NCBI GenBank assembly: GCA_036703985.1
Contig: DATNQN010000029.1
Coordinates: 248,001 to 312,000, forward strand
Direction of reading: 5' to 3'
DNA length: 64,000 bases
Source: Leptolyngbyaceae cyanobacterium
GTDB lineage: Bacteria > Cyanobacteriota > Cyanobacteriia > Cyanobacteriales > Aerosakkonemataceae
Positions 9,366 through 19,177 of the stretch are shown piece by piece. Numbering within the stretch: position 1 is the stretch's first letter; each line of letters begins with the position of its first letter. The translations under genes were made by a program, and so were the position numbers. The notes beneath the pieces were generated by a model. It saw nothing but the letters and a program-made list of their open reading frames with translations, searched no databases and was not told the origin of the DNA.

Positions 9366-9450
9366 CTCGGCGGTTGAAAACCGCGACTATACAAACGAAG
9401 TCTGCCTACCTTTGAGGAACTCCGATGGCGAACGCGGACTAAATCGTAAA
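9366..9450. repeat. Dispersed intergenic repeat with nested inverted repeats
   Basis: TCGGCGGTTGAAAACCGC forms a short hairpin (CGGTT/AACCG) and is followed by ACTATACAAACGAAGTC and a GCGGACT-type segment. The first part matches the degenerate copy at 2427-2470. The rest of 9190-9528 holds the terminator at 9319 and no supported gene. Confidence 0.55.
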
Positions 9451-9528
9451 GGCAATATGAAACCTTCGTATCAGTCTTTTTTCCGCACTAATTACTTGCT
9501 GTGATTAATTACTTTATGCCTATAATCA

Positions 9529-9768
9529 ATGAAAAACTTAACTTGGAAGGTCGAACATTGCCCTAAATGCAGCAGTTTCGCTGTTAAAAGCATAGATGGG
9601 TTTTGGGGATGCCTGAAGTGTCGAGAATTAGCTCCCGATGCTCTTTCTCTTTACTTAGAAGGAAAATGTATATATTGTCGGCAACCCTTAATTCCACTGA
9701 TGGAAGCGTGTCTTTCCTGTGGCAATCAACCGAAATACTTATGGGAAAAACCAACCAATCAATTTTAG
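9529..9768 (+). CDS. Small double zinc-ribbon protein
   Basis: A 79-residue protein with four CxxC pairs: CPKC (residues 11-14), CLKC (28-31), CIYC (47-50) and CLSCG (62-66). These would form two zinc-ribbon knuckle sets. No other domain is visible. Coding support is the regular metal-ligand spacing and the ATG start; a ribosome-binding site is weak. Function unknown. A nucleic-acid- or protein-binding adaptor would be usual for such ribbons, but nothing here decides it. Confidence 0.65.
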   Translation: MKNLTWKVEHCPKCSSFAVKSIDGFWGCLKCRELAPDALSLYLEGKCIYCRQPLIPLMEACLSCGNQPKYLWEKPTNQF

Positions 9769-9804
9769 ATTTTGGCTTTTCTTAAAATTGGCAAAATATC
9801 AAAC

Positions 9805-11217
9805 TTAATTATTATTTGTAAAATCAGCTTCTGGTAACCAAACTAAAAAAGTAGTTCCCATACCAGCAATCCGAGCTATTTCAGATTTTAGCGGCTTTTT
9901 CCGATTATCTGTAGAATACAATGCCGGACTAAAAACTTCTATTTCACCGTGCATTTGTTTGACCAAATCCTTTGCGATCGCCAAACCCAAACCCGTACCG
10001 GGAATATCTGTCTTTGCTTGTACTCCCCGATAATGCCGCTCGAACAAGCGCGGTAAGTCTTCTGAGGGAATACCAGGCCCGTTATCACTAAAGGCTACTC
10101 CCTGGTAATTAACTTCAGATGATTGTCGTTTTAATCCAGCCTGAATGTAAACTTTTCCCCCGGCAGGAGTATACTTCAAAGCATTATCGATTAAATTACT
10201 AAAAACTTCTCGTAAAGCTTTAGAATTAGCGATTACCGAAGGTAAATTTTGGGTAATTTCTATTTTTAATTTTAGGTTTCGTTCTTGAGCAATTGCCTTC
10301 GCCGATACTAGCAATGGTTCTAAAATTGCTGTTACAGAGCAATGTTCCAAACTAGTATCAGACATTAATCCTGCTTCTGGTAATAACAATAAAGGTTTAT
10401 TAGCAGAAATAGGTTCTCTATTAGTTTCAATTTCTTTTACTGACTCGATTTTCAGCGCCGGAGAAAGTGCTAGGGATTCTTCCTCTGTTCCATTCAATTC
10501 AATTACTCGCTCGAATTGTTGAAGCAACTCTTGAATGCGATCGCTTTCCCGTAAAATGCTGGTTGCCACATCTCGATTGCGATCGCCCGGTTGCAGTCGC
10601 TTCAACAGCAACTTCCCAAACGTCCGCAAAGCTGTCAAAGGATTGCGAAGTTGGTGCAGCAAATTATGCAAAAGGTCATTTTGTTGAGCTTGTAAATCTT
10701 TTTGTTGGGTAAATTGCTGTTTGAGCCATTGTGAACGCCGATCCAGAAGACACGCGATCGCCATAGTATGAGCAATTTTTTCTACCTGAACTCTCTCCGG
10801 CTCGCTCCAAACTCGATCCTCTCTTCCAGTCACCAAAAGTCCCATCACTACCCCTTCGTGAATCAAAGGCAAAACCATTTGGCGCTGTTGTAGCAAAGAA
10901 CTATCTTCTTGAGAAGCACTGTCACTAGTTACTTGCTCATCCGGCAAAACAGAATCATCTTGAGGTGCTGCTAGCAGCAAGCGAGGTAGATTCTTCATCC
11001 TGGGCATCTCTTGAGGCAAAAAACCCATCGTCTCCCTGTTTTGCCACAGCACGCTAGGTTCTGGATAAGCCACGATCGGAACTAGCTTTGTCGGTGATTC
11101 CTCTGCCAGTTCTTCCGTCAAATAAACCACGCTAAAAGCCGCTCCCCAAGTTTGGCTTAACAGAGCAAGCTGTTTTTGACAAAGAGCAATAAATTCGGAA
11201 CTGGCAGGCATTAACAT
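9805..11217 (-). CDS. GAF-domain sensor histidine kinase
   Basis: A 470-residue soluble kinase. The N-terminal half (to about residue 165) resembles a GAF-like sensor region. It is followed by the HisKA segment HQLRNPLTALRTF (phospho-acceptor His near residue 187), the N-box NLIDNALKYTP, the G1 box FSDNGPGIP and the G2 box GTGLGLAIAKDLV of the HATPase domain. There is no transmembrane segment and no receiver domain, and no response regulator gene is adjacent, so it is an orphan kinase. Cyanobacterial homologues share the HQLRNPLTALRTFGKLL signature. Confidence 0.9.
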   Translation of the reverse strand: MLMPASSEFIALCQKQLALLSQTWGAAFSVVYLTEELAEESPTKLVPIVAYPEPSVLWQNRETMGFLPQEMPRMKNLPRLLLAAPQDDSVLPDEQVTSDSASQEDSSLLQQRQMVLPLIHEGVVMGLLVTGREDRVWSEPERVQVEKIAHTMAIACLLDRRSQWLKQQFTQQKDLQAQQNDLLHNLLHQLRNPLTALRTFGKLLLKRLQPGDRNRDVATSILRESDRIQELLQQFERVIELNGTEEESLALSPALKIESVKEIETNREPISANKPLLLLPEAGLMSDTSLEHCSVTAILEPLLVSAKAIAQERNLKLKIEITQNLPSVIANSKALREVFSNLIDNALKYTPAGGKVYIQAGLKRQSSEVNYQGVAFSDNGPGIPSEDLPRLFERHYRGVQAKTDIPGTGLGLAIAKDLVKQMHGEIEVFSPALYSTDNRKKPLKSEIARIAGMGTTFLVWLPEADFTNNN

Positions 11218-11886
11218 CTGGTCAAGCTTAAAAAATTTACGGCAACTAACCTGAGAAAGAATAAAGCAAAAAGATAAGTAAGAAGGCAGAATGCTTTTAC
11301 GAAGAAGGGAAGAGGATTCGATCCGGTTTTACTTTTCTTTACATACTTGTGTTTATTTATGTCTCTTTACTTAATTTAGCGATCGGCTCTCCCCTTTCAC
11401 GCGCTTATCTACTCAGGAAATAATTTCGGCAGCATATCGCCAAATTTAGCGGTATAGAGGGGTTTTTCTTTTGCTACCATGCTCTCCCAGAATTTACCTG
11501 AATTACTTCCCTCTATAGGATGCTTACAAAAAATAACTTAAAGTTTACGAACGTTTTTAGGTAAAAAAACTTATTCTTCTCCCAGTTACATCGATATACT
11601 TATTTTTACAGATTAGCGCGAACGGGGATTGCGATCGGACTTTCCCGATCGCTTACAAAAGTCAAAATCCACAAACTAGATTTCAGATCGCTTTTGGATT
11701 TTTACCCTTTTTTTCTCATTCCCTGCGGGAAATGCACCAACCCTTTTTAAATAGACCTTCTAGGTCTACCGGATAATTTGTATCAATGGGTTAATAAAAG
11801 TTGATTTTTTGAACTGGAGCAGATATACTTTCGACGGTTTTGGTAATTATCATTACAGAAGAGAACTAAAAGAGGAGGTAACAAGC
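11218..11886. other. Intergenic region between divergent genes
   Basis: About 670 bases between the histidine kinase (reverse) and DUF3155 (forward). It must hold promoters for both. A perfect palindrome, TAGACCTtctAGGTCTA, lies at 11752-11768. No additional gene is supported. Confidence 0.5.
11752..11768. promoter_or_regulatory. Candidate operator palindrome
   Basis: Perfect 7-bp inverted repeat TAGACCT / AGGTCTA with a 3-nt spacer, 119 bp before the proposed DUF3155 start. Its size and symmetry suit binding by a dimeric regulator. The binding protein is unknown. Confidence 0.35.
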
Positions 11887-12207
11887 TTGGCTAGGAGACG
11901 CAAGCGGAAAAGTCGCCGTCGCCAAGAAGGGCGCAGGATTCTCGAACACGTGCCTCAATATAGCATTGAAAGCGGGCAGGATAAGCCAGTGACGGCGGCG
12001 AGAAAATTTATTCAAGCCGAAGGTATTTTGCCCCCTGCTCTACTGCTAGTGAAACGGAACGAGCATACCACAGATCGGTACTTCTGGGCAGAAAAAGGGC
12101 TGTTCGGAGCCCAATACGTGGAAGAAAATCATTTCTTATTTCCCAGTTTGAGGGAATTAGAACATTCTCCTACAGAGAAAGTTCCAGTTGCCGTTCAAAG
12201 TGGCTGA
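11887..12207 (+). CDS. DUF3155 conserved cyanobacterial protein
   Basis: Small basic protein beginning MARRRKRKSRRRQEGRR, followed by YSIESG, KPVTAARKFI, LVKRNEHTTDRYFWAEKG and EENHFLFPSL. This matches the DUF3155 family, which is nearly confined to cyanobacteria and has no known function; the arginine/lysine-rich start suggests nucleic-acid contact (inference). A longer frame opens at 11809, but an excellent AGGAGGT ribosome-binding site (11873-11879) sits 7 nt before the TTG at 11887, exactly where family proteins start. A strong terminator follows at 12316. Confidence 0.85.
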   Translation: MARRRKRKSRRRQEGRRILEHVPQYSIESGQDKPVTAARKFIQAEGILPPALLLVKRNEHTTDRYFWAEKGLFGAQYVEENHFLFPSLRELEHSPTEKVPVAVQSG

Positions 12208-12315
12208 GATTTAACGGATAGCATTAAGCTAAAGGCAATTGAAAATTTCCATTTTTTCATTTAAGTGACGCCAAGTCAACATTGGCTGTGAAGACAAAGT
12301 TGGTATTTGGGTAAA

Positions 12316-12349
12316 AAATCCCACTCAGACCTTGGTTAGAGTGGGATTT
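12316..12349 (+). terminator. Strong hairpin terminator after DUF3155
   Basis: Perfect 11-bp stem AAATCCCACTC / GAGTGGGATTT with a 12-nt loop. The rest of 12208-12554 contains no supported gene. Confidence 0.75.
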
Positions 12350-12554
12350 GCCCTGCATATTAATTCCATTTGCAACTCCCTTAAAAAAGCCTTTTGCTAG
12401 AGGTTAGGGAATATGCGATCGGGACCTTACCCTTCGTTTTCAGTCTTTTGGAGAGAGAGTGAAATAACTAACCGATAGAAAAAGGTAAAAAAGCCGATCG
12501 CACAAGCTTTTTTCCTTCTACATAAAAGCCTTCTCGCGCGAGCAACTTACGTAA

Positions 12555-13091
12555 TTATTCGCTTGGCTGTAAGGGAAGTGCTTGTCGGAGCGCAGCTAAT
12601 TCATCTCGATGAGCCGTTACTGTAATCAAACTATGACTGGTTGGCGTTTCCCCACCACCAAGCCGTTCAAATTGCAGGGAAACTTTTTCTACTCTGCCAG
12701 CATTTTGCCAGTAAAAAATCCCAGCCAGGGGAGACAGTAACTCTAAAGAGAGAAATAACCACCCTAATTGGGGAAATAGCATCGACAAAACCAACGCGAT
12801 ACAAAGAATACCGATGGCCCCTAGCAAGCTTAAGAAAACAGCTAAAAACCAACTGGGACGGACAAATCCCTCGAAAGTTACCTGGTTTCGATCCGCATCC
12901 ACAGCTGCAACTCGATAGGAGCGATCGGTAAAATACTGCTGTAATTGAGCCAGAAGAGATTCTTCTGGCTGTTCGGAAATCAGCTTAACTGCTTCGATTC
13001 GATCTTTGACGGAAGCTTTGATAAAGAAAAACAAGCCAACCAACAATAAGATCGTCAGCAGAAATGTGGAAGAAATAGTAGTCGCGATCAT
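12555..13091 (-). CDS. Cofactor assembly of complex C subunit B-like membrane protein (CCB1/DUF3529 type)
   Basis: A 178-residue protein with an N-terminal membrane helix (residues about 5-25) and a membrane hairpin at about 80-130 with the FVRPSWFLAVFLSLLGAIG segment. A soluble loop (residues 30-75) contains LLAQLQQYFTDRSYRV. This pattern matches the cyanobacterial family related to plastid CCB1, one of the factors needed for covalent attachment of haem c-i to cytochrome b6. It is a family assignment from pattern recognition, and the other CCB factors are not in the window. A PadR regulator gene lies 126 bp upstream on the same strand. Confidence 0.7.
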   Translation of the reverse strand: MIATTISSTFLLTILLLVGLFFFIKASVKDRIEAVKLISEQPEESLLAQLQQYFTDRSYRVAAVDADRNQVTFEGFVRPSWFLAVFLSLLGAIGILCIALVLSMLFPQLGWLFLSLELLSPLAGIFYWQNAGRVEKVSLQFERLGGGETPTSHSLITVTAHRDELAALRQALPLQPSE

Positions 13092-13217
13092 CCTTTTTAA
13101 TCGAGGAGGAGTTTAGGCGATTTTAGATTTTAGATTGAGTGGCATCTAAAACCATTTTTTTTAAAATCCTAAAGTTAGGCTCTCAAAAATGTTTACATCC
13201 TTCTCTGACTAAGTTTA

Positions 13218-13631
13218 CTATTTCTCGCGACCATCGCGAACCGCTTCCCGTTCCGTAACCGTAACTTTAGAGGGAACTGGGTAACTTTCTTTAGTGGCAT
13301 ATTGATGCCAAAGACGGGCCAATTCCTGCGCTCGCTCTCGCCAATCAGGACGGATGCGATACATTCGGCGAGGACGCCCCCGGCCTTCTACTTTTTTCCA
13401 GTACCCAGCAATCGCCAGTTCCTCTTCCAAAAATTTGAGCGCGCTGTAAAGCACGGTATCGGAAAGGCGGTATGCGGGATATTCAGTCTCTATTAACTGG
13501 ATTAACTCTGTACCATAGGATTCTCCTTTTATTAAGACAGAAAGAACGTAGCAAACAGCTAGTTCTTTGCTCAGATAGATGGGAGGGGGATTGAAAAAAA
13601 ACTGGTAAATATCATCGAATTTCATCTGCAT
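13218..13631 (-). CDS. PadR-family transcriptional regulator
   Basis: A 137-residue winged-helix protein. The PadR pattern is clear: KELAVCYVLSVL, GESYGTELIQLIE, LSDTVLYSALKFLEEE (recognition helix), GRGRPRRMYRI (wing), then a short C-terminal dimerisation helix. The cyanobacterial clock modulator Pex belongs to this family, but nothing here shows that this is Pex. It could co-regulate the CCB1-like gene 126 bp downstream. An alternative start is the Met at residue 3. Confidence 0.88.
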   Translation of the reverse strand: MQMKFDDIYQFFFNPPPIYLSKELAVCYVLSVLIKGESYGTELIQLIETEYPAYRLSDTVLYSALKFLEEELAIAGYWKKVEGRGRPRRMYRIRPDWRERAQELARLWHQYATKESYPVPSKVTVTEREAVRDGREK

Positions 13632-14074
13632 AACCCGCTGAACACTCCGTCCAAACTGGTTTAATAGGCATCTAATATTAAACTGGGAAGGCTGTCTCTA
13701 TCTAATTAGGAACAGGGATAAATCGTTTGCCAGTGGCAACTGTAGGCTCAGTCGGCTTTCCAGCTTTGACGCCCTATCACATGACCTTTTTTTGAATCAT
13801 CGTAGCAACCCTCTTGATGCCAAAATTTTATTATCGGCAAGCAGCAATTTCTGCCAAATACAGTTTTAACTACTCTCGCCTATTTATCCCTATTTAAGAG
13901 GATTTTAGGGAAAGTAGCTTTTTTCAGCAGAATTTCTTTAGGTAAGACATCTTAAAACACTTGATAATTTTCAGCAATTCCCCTTAGCGGCTCCCCGGCA
14001 GGTTAGCAATTAGCGGAAATGACTATCCCGTTTTATTTTGTCGCCAGAGGAACTTCTGAATATTACGATCAATT
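13632..14074. other. Intergenic region, no gene seen
   Basis: About 440 bases upstream of padR and downstream of the reverse secreted protein gene. No convincing ORF, RNA fold or repeat is visible. It contains the padR promoter by position. Confidence 0.5.
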
Positions 14075-14596
14075 TTAAACAGTTAATTCTGGGTATGCCT
14101 GCCAAACTTCATAGATAATTTTTCCTTCGGGATTAAATTGGACTTGATAAAAGATCGAAAAAACCTTTACTGGCCCTTGTTCTGGCAAGGCTCGGATAGT
14201 AATAGCCGCGTTAATGATATGCTTTTTGGAGAGCAAATTATCTTGCCCCCAATTCGACCAGCTATATTTGACTGACGGAGGAGGTTGTTGGATAACTTGG
14301 AATTGTTGTATTTTATTTTCTTGGAAGAATTGTTGCCAAAACTGGTGGATTTCTTTACCCCGGTAGATTGCATCTACTCGCCTTCCTTTCCACATTACGA
14401 TCGCATTAGCACAATACTGATTTTTTGTCAGAAAAGAATTTTCAGTAGCGATCGATCTCCAATGTCTTTCCACAAGGGTCAGCGGATTTGCCAACACGGT
14501 TTTGTGGTAAATTGACAGACTGCTGACCAACGCAAAGGCATAAGTCCCGCAGATTAAACGCTTGCACCACTGGGATACTGAGGAGTGAGGCTGCAT
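14075..14596 (-). CDS. Exported NTF2/SnoaL-like hypothetical protein
   Basis: A 173-residue protein with a probable signal peptide (hydrophobic stretch about residues 17-32, cleavage near VLANP). The mature part starts with LVERHWRSIATEN, followed by YRGKEIHQFWQQFF and alternating strands ending in IIYEVWQAYPE. That order of an N-terminal helix pair and curved sheet suggests an NTF2-like cone fold (inference). No catalytic residues can be assigned. It is a single gene divergent from DUF3611. Confidence 0.6.
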   Translation of the reverse strand: MQPHSSVSQWCKRLICGTYAFALVSSLSIYHKTVLANPLTLVERHWRSIATENSFLTKNQYCANAIVMWKGRRVDAIYRGKEIHQFWQQFFQENKIQQFQVIQQPPPSVKYSWSNWGQDNLLSKKHIINAAITIRALPEQGPVKVFSIFYQVQFNPEGKIIYEVWQAYPELTV

Positions 14597-14768
14597 AAGC
14601 TACTTCCCAATCAAACAAAAATTCCGTATTTCGAGCGATCGATCGGTAAGAGGAAGAAAGGGGAAAATGGGTAAAGAGGACACTATAATCAGTGACGGTT
14701 CGTTAAAACTTAAGTTTCTTGTTCCATAGCATTTTTGCCATATCAAATCATTTTTAATGGGGATAGAT

Positions 14769-15344
14769 ATGCCAGATCGCTCAGAGTCACAAACCGTTCC
14801 TTCTGCTCTTCGGCAAATTGCTAATAACTTTCGTCTAACTGGCTGGATTGGCTTCTGGCTTCAGTTAGTATTAGCCGTTGTTTCTACAGTGGTTTTGTTA
14901 CTATTTGGTCTCTTTAGCCGCAGTACCACCAACAGCCCTAATAATCCAGGTACGGGTTTTGGAATATTTTTTGCAGTATGTGGGCTGGTAGCATTAGGTG
15001 TTAGTATTTACGTTTTTTTCCGCTATACCCGGATCGGCCAACAGCTACGATCTTCTAACCCTAACTTGCGGCCTCGTAAAGCAGATACAATTCAGATTTT
15101 ACGTTGGGGATTAATGGTAAATCTAGCAGGAATGCTGTTAACTCTTCTAGGTGCTTATGCTATAGTCGGCACTTTGGCAGCCCGCTCCATATCTCAACCA
15201 CAAACAGTAGTACTATCAGATCCCAGTCGTTTAATTAGCTCTCTTGATATGTTTGCAGTACAAGCAAATATCAACACTATCGCAGGTCACTTTGCTGGAA
15301 TTACCGCCACTTTATGGCTACTTAATCGAATTAACAAAAATTAG
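14769..15344 (+). CDS. DUF3611 family membrane protein
   Basis: About 191 residues with four membrane segments (roughly residues 25-48, 60-85, 110-135 and 165-185). The LRQIANNFRLTGWIGFWLQ start and the FFRYTRIGQQLRSSNP and KADTIQILRWGLMVNLAGML segments match the DUF3611 family shared by cyanobacteria and chloroplasts. Function unknown. I prefer the ATG at 14769, preceded by GGGGATAG; an ATG at 14757 would add four residues. Confidence 0.8.
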   Translation: MPDRSESQTVPSALRQIANNFRLTGWIGFWLQLVLAVVSTVVLLLFGLFSRSTTNSPNNPGTGFGIFFAVCGLVALGVSIYVFFRYTRIGQQLRSSNPNLRPRKADTIQILRWGLMVNLAGMLLTLLGAYAIVGTLAARSISQPQTVVLSDPSRLISSLDMFAVQANINTIAGHFAGITATLWLLNRINKN

Positions 15345-15820
15345 GCAGGAATAATATTAAAAACCTACTGCTTTTCATATTTATTCTGGGTTGTCAAAAA
15401 AGCGGTAATTGTAATGTATAGGTATAGTATTTAACTGTGGCGCGTATCGATTATTAACTCGATTTCCGATCCAACTTTACATAATTTTAAGAAATGGGTT
15501 GACAATCTAATTATTAAACAGAACAAAAAAATATAAGTAGGATGGTATGAATAACACGCACATGGGCAGGGCAGGTTTTGAAAGCGAGTAAAACGTTTAT
15601 TTATCAAGCACTCTAACTAAACCCGCCCCTACAAATCTACCTTCGTTTTTTCACACCTACCTACTTATTTAATTATCACTATTTATGTTTTTAGCCATTC
15701 ACCAGCCGCTTAAAAACAAGATATCCTGATATATTGGGCTATTAATTACCAACCTTAACGGTGCAGTCCATTTTTAGGTTAGTAGCCCTATCTTAATTAA
15801 TTTCCATCTGGGAAAAATCT
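15345..15820. other. Intergenic region upstream of serS
   Basis: About 475 bases. GGGCAGGTTT (from 15568) and AAACCCGCCC (from 15619) form an imperfect inverted repeat like common cyanobacterial intergenic repeats. No gene is supported. Confidence 0.45.
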
Positions 15821-17107
15821 GTGTTAGACCTCAAACAGATCAGAGAAAATTCACAAGTTGTACAAGAGCGCCTTTCGCGTCGCGGTGCTGGACAATACGA
15901 TCTCCAGCCTATTTTAGATTTAGATCGAAATCAGCGAGAATTAGAGCAAGAAAGATCCCGTTTGCAAGCTCGCAGTAACGAAATTGGCAAATTAGTCGGC
16001 CAAAAAATCAAAGCTGGTAGCGATCCCCAAGGATCGGAAATCCAATCCTTGCGTGAAGAAGGAAATCAAATCAAAGTCAAACTGAGCGAACTAGAACCCC
16101 AAGAAAGAGAACTCAAAGCTCGAATAGAAGAACTTTTGCTAGCATTGCCGAATTTGCCCAGCGAATCCACTCCCATTGGTAAGAGCGAAGACGATAACGT
16201 GGAAGTGCGACGATGGGGCGAAGAATACATTCCCCAAAACTCGAATATCCTTCCTCATTGGGAAATTGGGGAAAAACTGGGTATTCTGAATTTCGATCGT
16301 TCTGTCAAAGTTGCCCAAAGTCGCTTTGTTACTCTGATTGGTGCTGGTGCTGCCTTAGAAAGGGCGTTGATTAGCTTTATGCTAGACCGACAAACTAAAG
16401 CTGGCTACGTAGAAGTGATTCCCCCATTTTTGGTTAATTCTGAATCTCTTACAGCGACCAGTCAACTGCCCAAATTTGCCGAAGAAAGTTTTAAGTGTAA
16501 AGATGACGATTTGTGGCTGACTCCCACGGCGGAAGTACCCGTTACCAACTTCTACCGAGATGAAATTCTCGATGCTGCCAATTTACCGATTTATCACTGC
16601 GCTTATACTCCCTGTTTCCGGCGAGAAGCAGGTAGTTACGGACGAGACACCAGAGGATTGATTCGATTGCACCAATTTAATAAAGTTGAATTGGTGAAAT
16701 TCGTTCATCCCAGTACCTCTGAAGTAGAACATCAAGCCCTAGTTCGAGATGCAGAGGCAATTTTACAAGCATTAAAACTACCTTACCGAGTCATCGAATT
16801 GTGTACTGGTGATTTAGGTTTTGGTGCAGCCAAATGCTATGACTTAGAAGTTTGGCTACCTTCGGCAGGAAAATATCGAGAAATTTCCAGTTGTTCCAAC
16901 TTTGGCGACTTCCAAGCCCGTCGTGGGAGTATTCGTTTTAAAGAAGCTGGTAAAAAGGGAACTCAGTTCGTGCATACTTTGAATGGTTCCGGACTCGCAG
17001 TAGGGCGCACGATGGCGGCAATTCTGGAAAATTACCAACAGCCAGATGGAACTGTCCGCATACCAGATGTTTTACAACCTTACCTGGGGCGAGAGGCGAT
17101 CGCATAA
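15821..17107 (+). CDS. serS: Seryl-tRNA synthetase
   Basis: A 428-residue class II synthetase that charges tRNA-Ser. An N-terminal antiparallel coiled-coil arm (residues about 30-100) is followed by the catalytic core with motif 2 ([22 protein letters not shown]) and motif 3 ([19 protein letters not shown]). The [18 protein letters not shown] segment is also characteristic. The start is GTG at 15821, after a TCTGGGAAA ribosome-binding region, and leads directly into [10 protein letters not shown], the conserved N-terminus. Confidence 0.97.
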   Translation: MLDLKQIRENSQVVQERLSRRGAGQYDLQPILDLDRNQRELEQERSRLQARSNEIGKLVGQKIKAGSDPQGSEIQSLREEGNQIKVKLSELEPQERELKARIEELLLALPNLPSESTPIGKSEDDNVEVRRWGEEYIPQNSNILPHWEIGEKLGILNFDRSVKVAQSRFVTLIGAGAALERALISFMLDRQTKAGYVEVIPPFLVNSESLTATSQLPKFAEESFKCKDDDLWLTPTAEVPVTNFYRDEILDAANLPIYHCAYTPCFRREAGSYGRDTRGLIRLHQFNKVELVKFVHPSTSEVEHQALVRDAEAILQALKLPYRVIELCTGDLGFGAAKCYDLEVWLPSAGKYREISSCSNFGDFQARRGSIRFKEAGKKGTQFVHTLNGSGLAVGRTMAAILENYQQPDGTVRIPDVLQPYLGREAIA

Positions 17108-17159
17108 TGCTGCAACGTAGAATGAAGAAATGTATAGCTAATTTACATTCAATCCTTCT

Positions 17160-18254
17160 ATGTCAGTTTTGGCGGCGATCGCAGTCTTGGCGCTTTTGAT
17201 TTTAGTACATGAGCTAGGCCATTTTATGGCCGCTCGTCTGCAAGGAATTCACGCTAATCGATTTTCCCTTGGTTTTGGCCCGATTTTGTGGAAATATCAA
17301 GGCCCGGAAACAGAATATGCCATCCGAGCTTTTCCCTTGGGTGGTTTTGTCGGTTTTCCCGATGATGACCCGGAAAGCAAATTTTCTCCCGACGATCCCA
17401 ATCTACTACGCAATCGACCGATTCTCGATCGCGCGATCGTCATTAGTGCGGGAGTAATCGCCAATTTAATCTTTGCCTACCTAGTGCTGTTGATTCAGTT
17501 TGGGATCTTTGGCGTTCCAGCCGGACTAAACTATCAGCCGGGGGTACTAGTACCAAAGCTACTTTCAGATAACTCCGTGGCTGCTCTAGCAGGAATTAAA
17601 TCTGGAGACATCATTGTAGCTGTTAACAAACAGGAACTCCCAGCTTCTAAAGAAGCGATTTCCTTGTTGATGGAAGAAATTCAAACTAATCCCGATCGAA
17701 ACATCCAGCTAACGATCGAGCGCAACAATACTGAAAGGGTAATCACCGTTAAACCAGAACTAGGTTCGGATGGTAAAGGTCGCATTGGCATACAATTGTT
17801 ACCCAATGGCACGGCTATTTATCGTCGCCCTCACAATATAGGGGAAATTTTTAGTCTGGCAGCCGAACAATTCCAGCAAATCTTTGTTGGGACAATCAAA
17901 GGCTTCGTTCAACTGATTACCAACTTTCAAGAAACTGCCAATCAGGTGGCTGGCCCGATTAGAATTGTCGAAGCAGGGGCAAAATTAGCTCAATCAGATA
18001 TTGGCAGGTTATTTTTGTTTGCTGCTTTAGTCAGTATCAACCTAGCGATTATCAACATTCTGCCCTTGCCAGCCCTTGATGGCGGACAATTAGCTTTTCT
18101 ATTGATCGAAGCTTTGCGCGGCGGTAAACCGCTACCTACCCACATCCAAGATGGTGTAATGCAGACCGGGCTAATGCTACTGTTGGGATTAGGAATCTTT
18201 TTGATTGTCAGAGATACAACCCAATTGGAATGGGTGCAAAATTTACTTCAGTGA
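17160..18254 (+). CDS. rseP: RseP/S2P-type site-2 intramembrane metalloprotease
   Basis: A 364-residue M50 family protease. The zinc-binding HELGH motif is at residues 18-22 in the first membrane helix. A central PDZ domain spans about residues 125-210 (VAALAGIKSGDIIVAVN). The C-terminal membrane region has the NILPLPALDGGQ motif, which supplies the third zinc ligand Asp. Such enzymes cut membrane-anchored anti-sigma factors and remnant signal peptides. The gene overlaps nth by four bases (GTGA), implying translational coupling. Confidence 0.93.
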   Translation: MSVLAAIAVLALLILVHELGHFMAARLQGIHANRFSLGFGPILWKYQGPETEYAIRAFPLGGFVGFPDDDPESKFSPDDPNLLRNRPILDRAIVISAGVIANLIFAYLVLLIQFGIFGVPAGLNYQPGVLVPKLLSDNSVAALAGIKSGDIIVAVNKQELPASKEAISLLMEEIQTNPDRNIQLTIERNNTERVITVKPELGSDGKGRIGIQLLPNGTAIYRRPHNIGEIFSLAAEQFQQIFVGTIKGFVQLITNFQETANQVAGPIRIVEAGAKLAQSDIGRLFLFAALVSINLAIINILPLPALDGGQLAFLLIEALRGGKPLPTHIQDGVMQTGLMLLLGLGIFLIVRDTTQLEWVQNLLQ

Positions 18255-18955
18255 GCATTACTCGTAAATGGTCAGCTAAACAGCAGCTTGCCCTGGAAAT
18301 ATTGATTCGCCTAAAACGACTCTATCCAGAGGCAACCTGTACTCTCAATTACCAAAGCACGGTGCAATTGTTGGTGGCAACTATTTTATCCGCTCAATGT
18401 ACTGACGAGCGGGTAAATCAGGTTACACCAGCTTTATTCAGTCGGTTTCCCGATGCCCCGGCAATTGCTAATGCCGATATTCAAGAGTTAGAAAATTTAG
18501 TACGTTCCACTGGCTTTTATCGCAATAAAGCCAAAAATATTCAAGGTGCTTGTCGCGCGATCGTCGAAAAGTTCGGCGGCAAAGTACCGAAAAGAATGGA
18601 AGAATTACTACAATTACCGGGAGTAGCTCGAAAAACTGCAAATGTAGTACTGGCGCACGGTTACGGAATTAACCAAGGGGTGACGGTAGATACCCACGTC
18701 AAGCGCCTCAGCTACCGTCTGGGATTGACAGAAGAAACCGATCCCGTGCGAGTAGAAAGAGATTTGATCCGACTCCTGCCACAGCCTGATTGGGAAAATT
18801 GGTCGATTAGGCTGATTTATCACGGTCGTGCTGTTTGTACGGCCAAAAATCCGAAATGTCATGCTTGCGCTTTGGCCGATCTTTGTCCTTCGGCTAATTT
18901 ACCCGTGTTAAGTTTGCCTACATCGAAAGCGACAAATCAAAAGTCTACCGTTTAA
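18251..18955 (+). CDS. nth: Endonuclease III
   Basis: A DNA glycosylase/AP lyase for oxidised pyrimidines. The helix-hairpin-helix LLQLPGVARKTANVVL carries the catalytic Lys, VDTHVKR carries the catalytic Asp, and the C-x6-C-x2-C-x5-C cluster near the C-terminus binds the 4Fe-4S centre. A longer frame starts at ATG 18230, but the GTG at 18251 gives the usual N-terminus (MSITRKWS) and overlaps the rseP stop codon as GTGA, so I use it. That gives 234 residues. Confidence 0.93.
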   Translation: MSITRKWSAKQQLALEILIRLKRLYPEATCTLNYQSTVQLLVATILSAQCTDERVNQVTPALFSRFPDAPAIANADIQELENLVRSTGFYRNKAKNIQGACRAIVEKFGGKVPKRMEELLQLPGVARKTANVVLAHGYGINQGVTVDTHVKRLSYRLGLTEETDPVRVERDLIRLLPQPDWENWSIRLIYHGRAVCTAKNPKCHACALADLCPSANLPVLSLPTSKATNQKSTV

Positions 18956-19177
18956 GACTTTTGGCGTTCGTTCTGTTGTCCGGAGATTGGCTGGCTGCAC
19001 GAAAAAGAAATTCCCGATCGCATATCTTCAGAATAGTCTCAACGCGAGATTTAGTAAGTCGGTCTTTTCCTTTTCAGGGAAAGTTCATTAAAAAGGGTAG
19101 AAAACTCGATCGTACTAGCCCAAAAAAGATAAGATAGAAAATGCTGTCTTTGCGATGTTTAGGAACAACAACGCCTC

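Noticed and set aside
13218-13631. Naming the PadR gene pex
   Set aside because: Pex is in this family, but neither clock genes nor specific residues here support the name.
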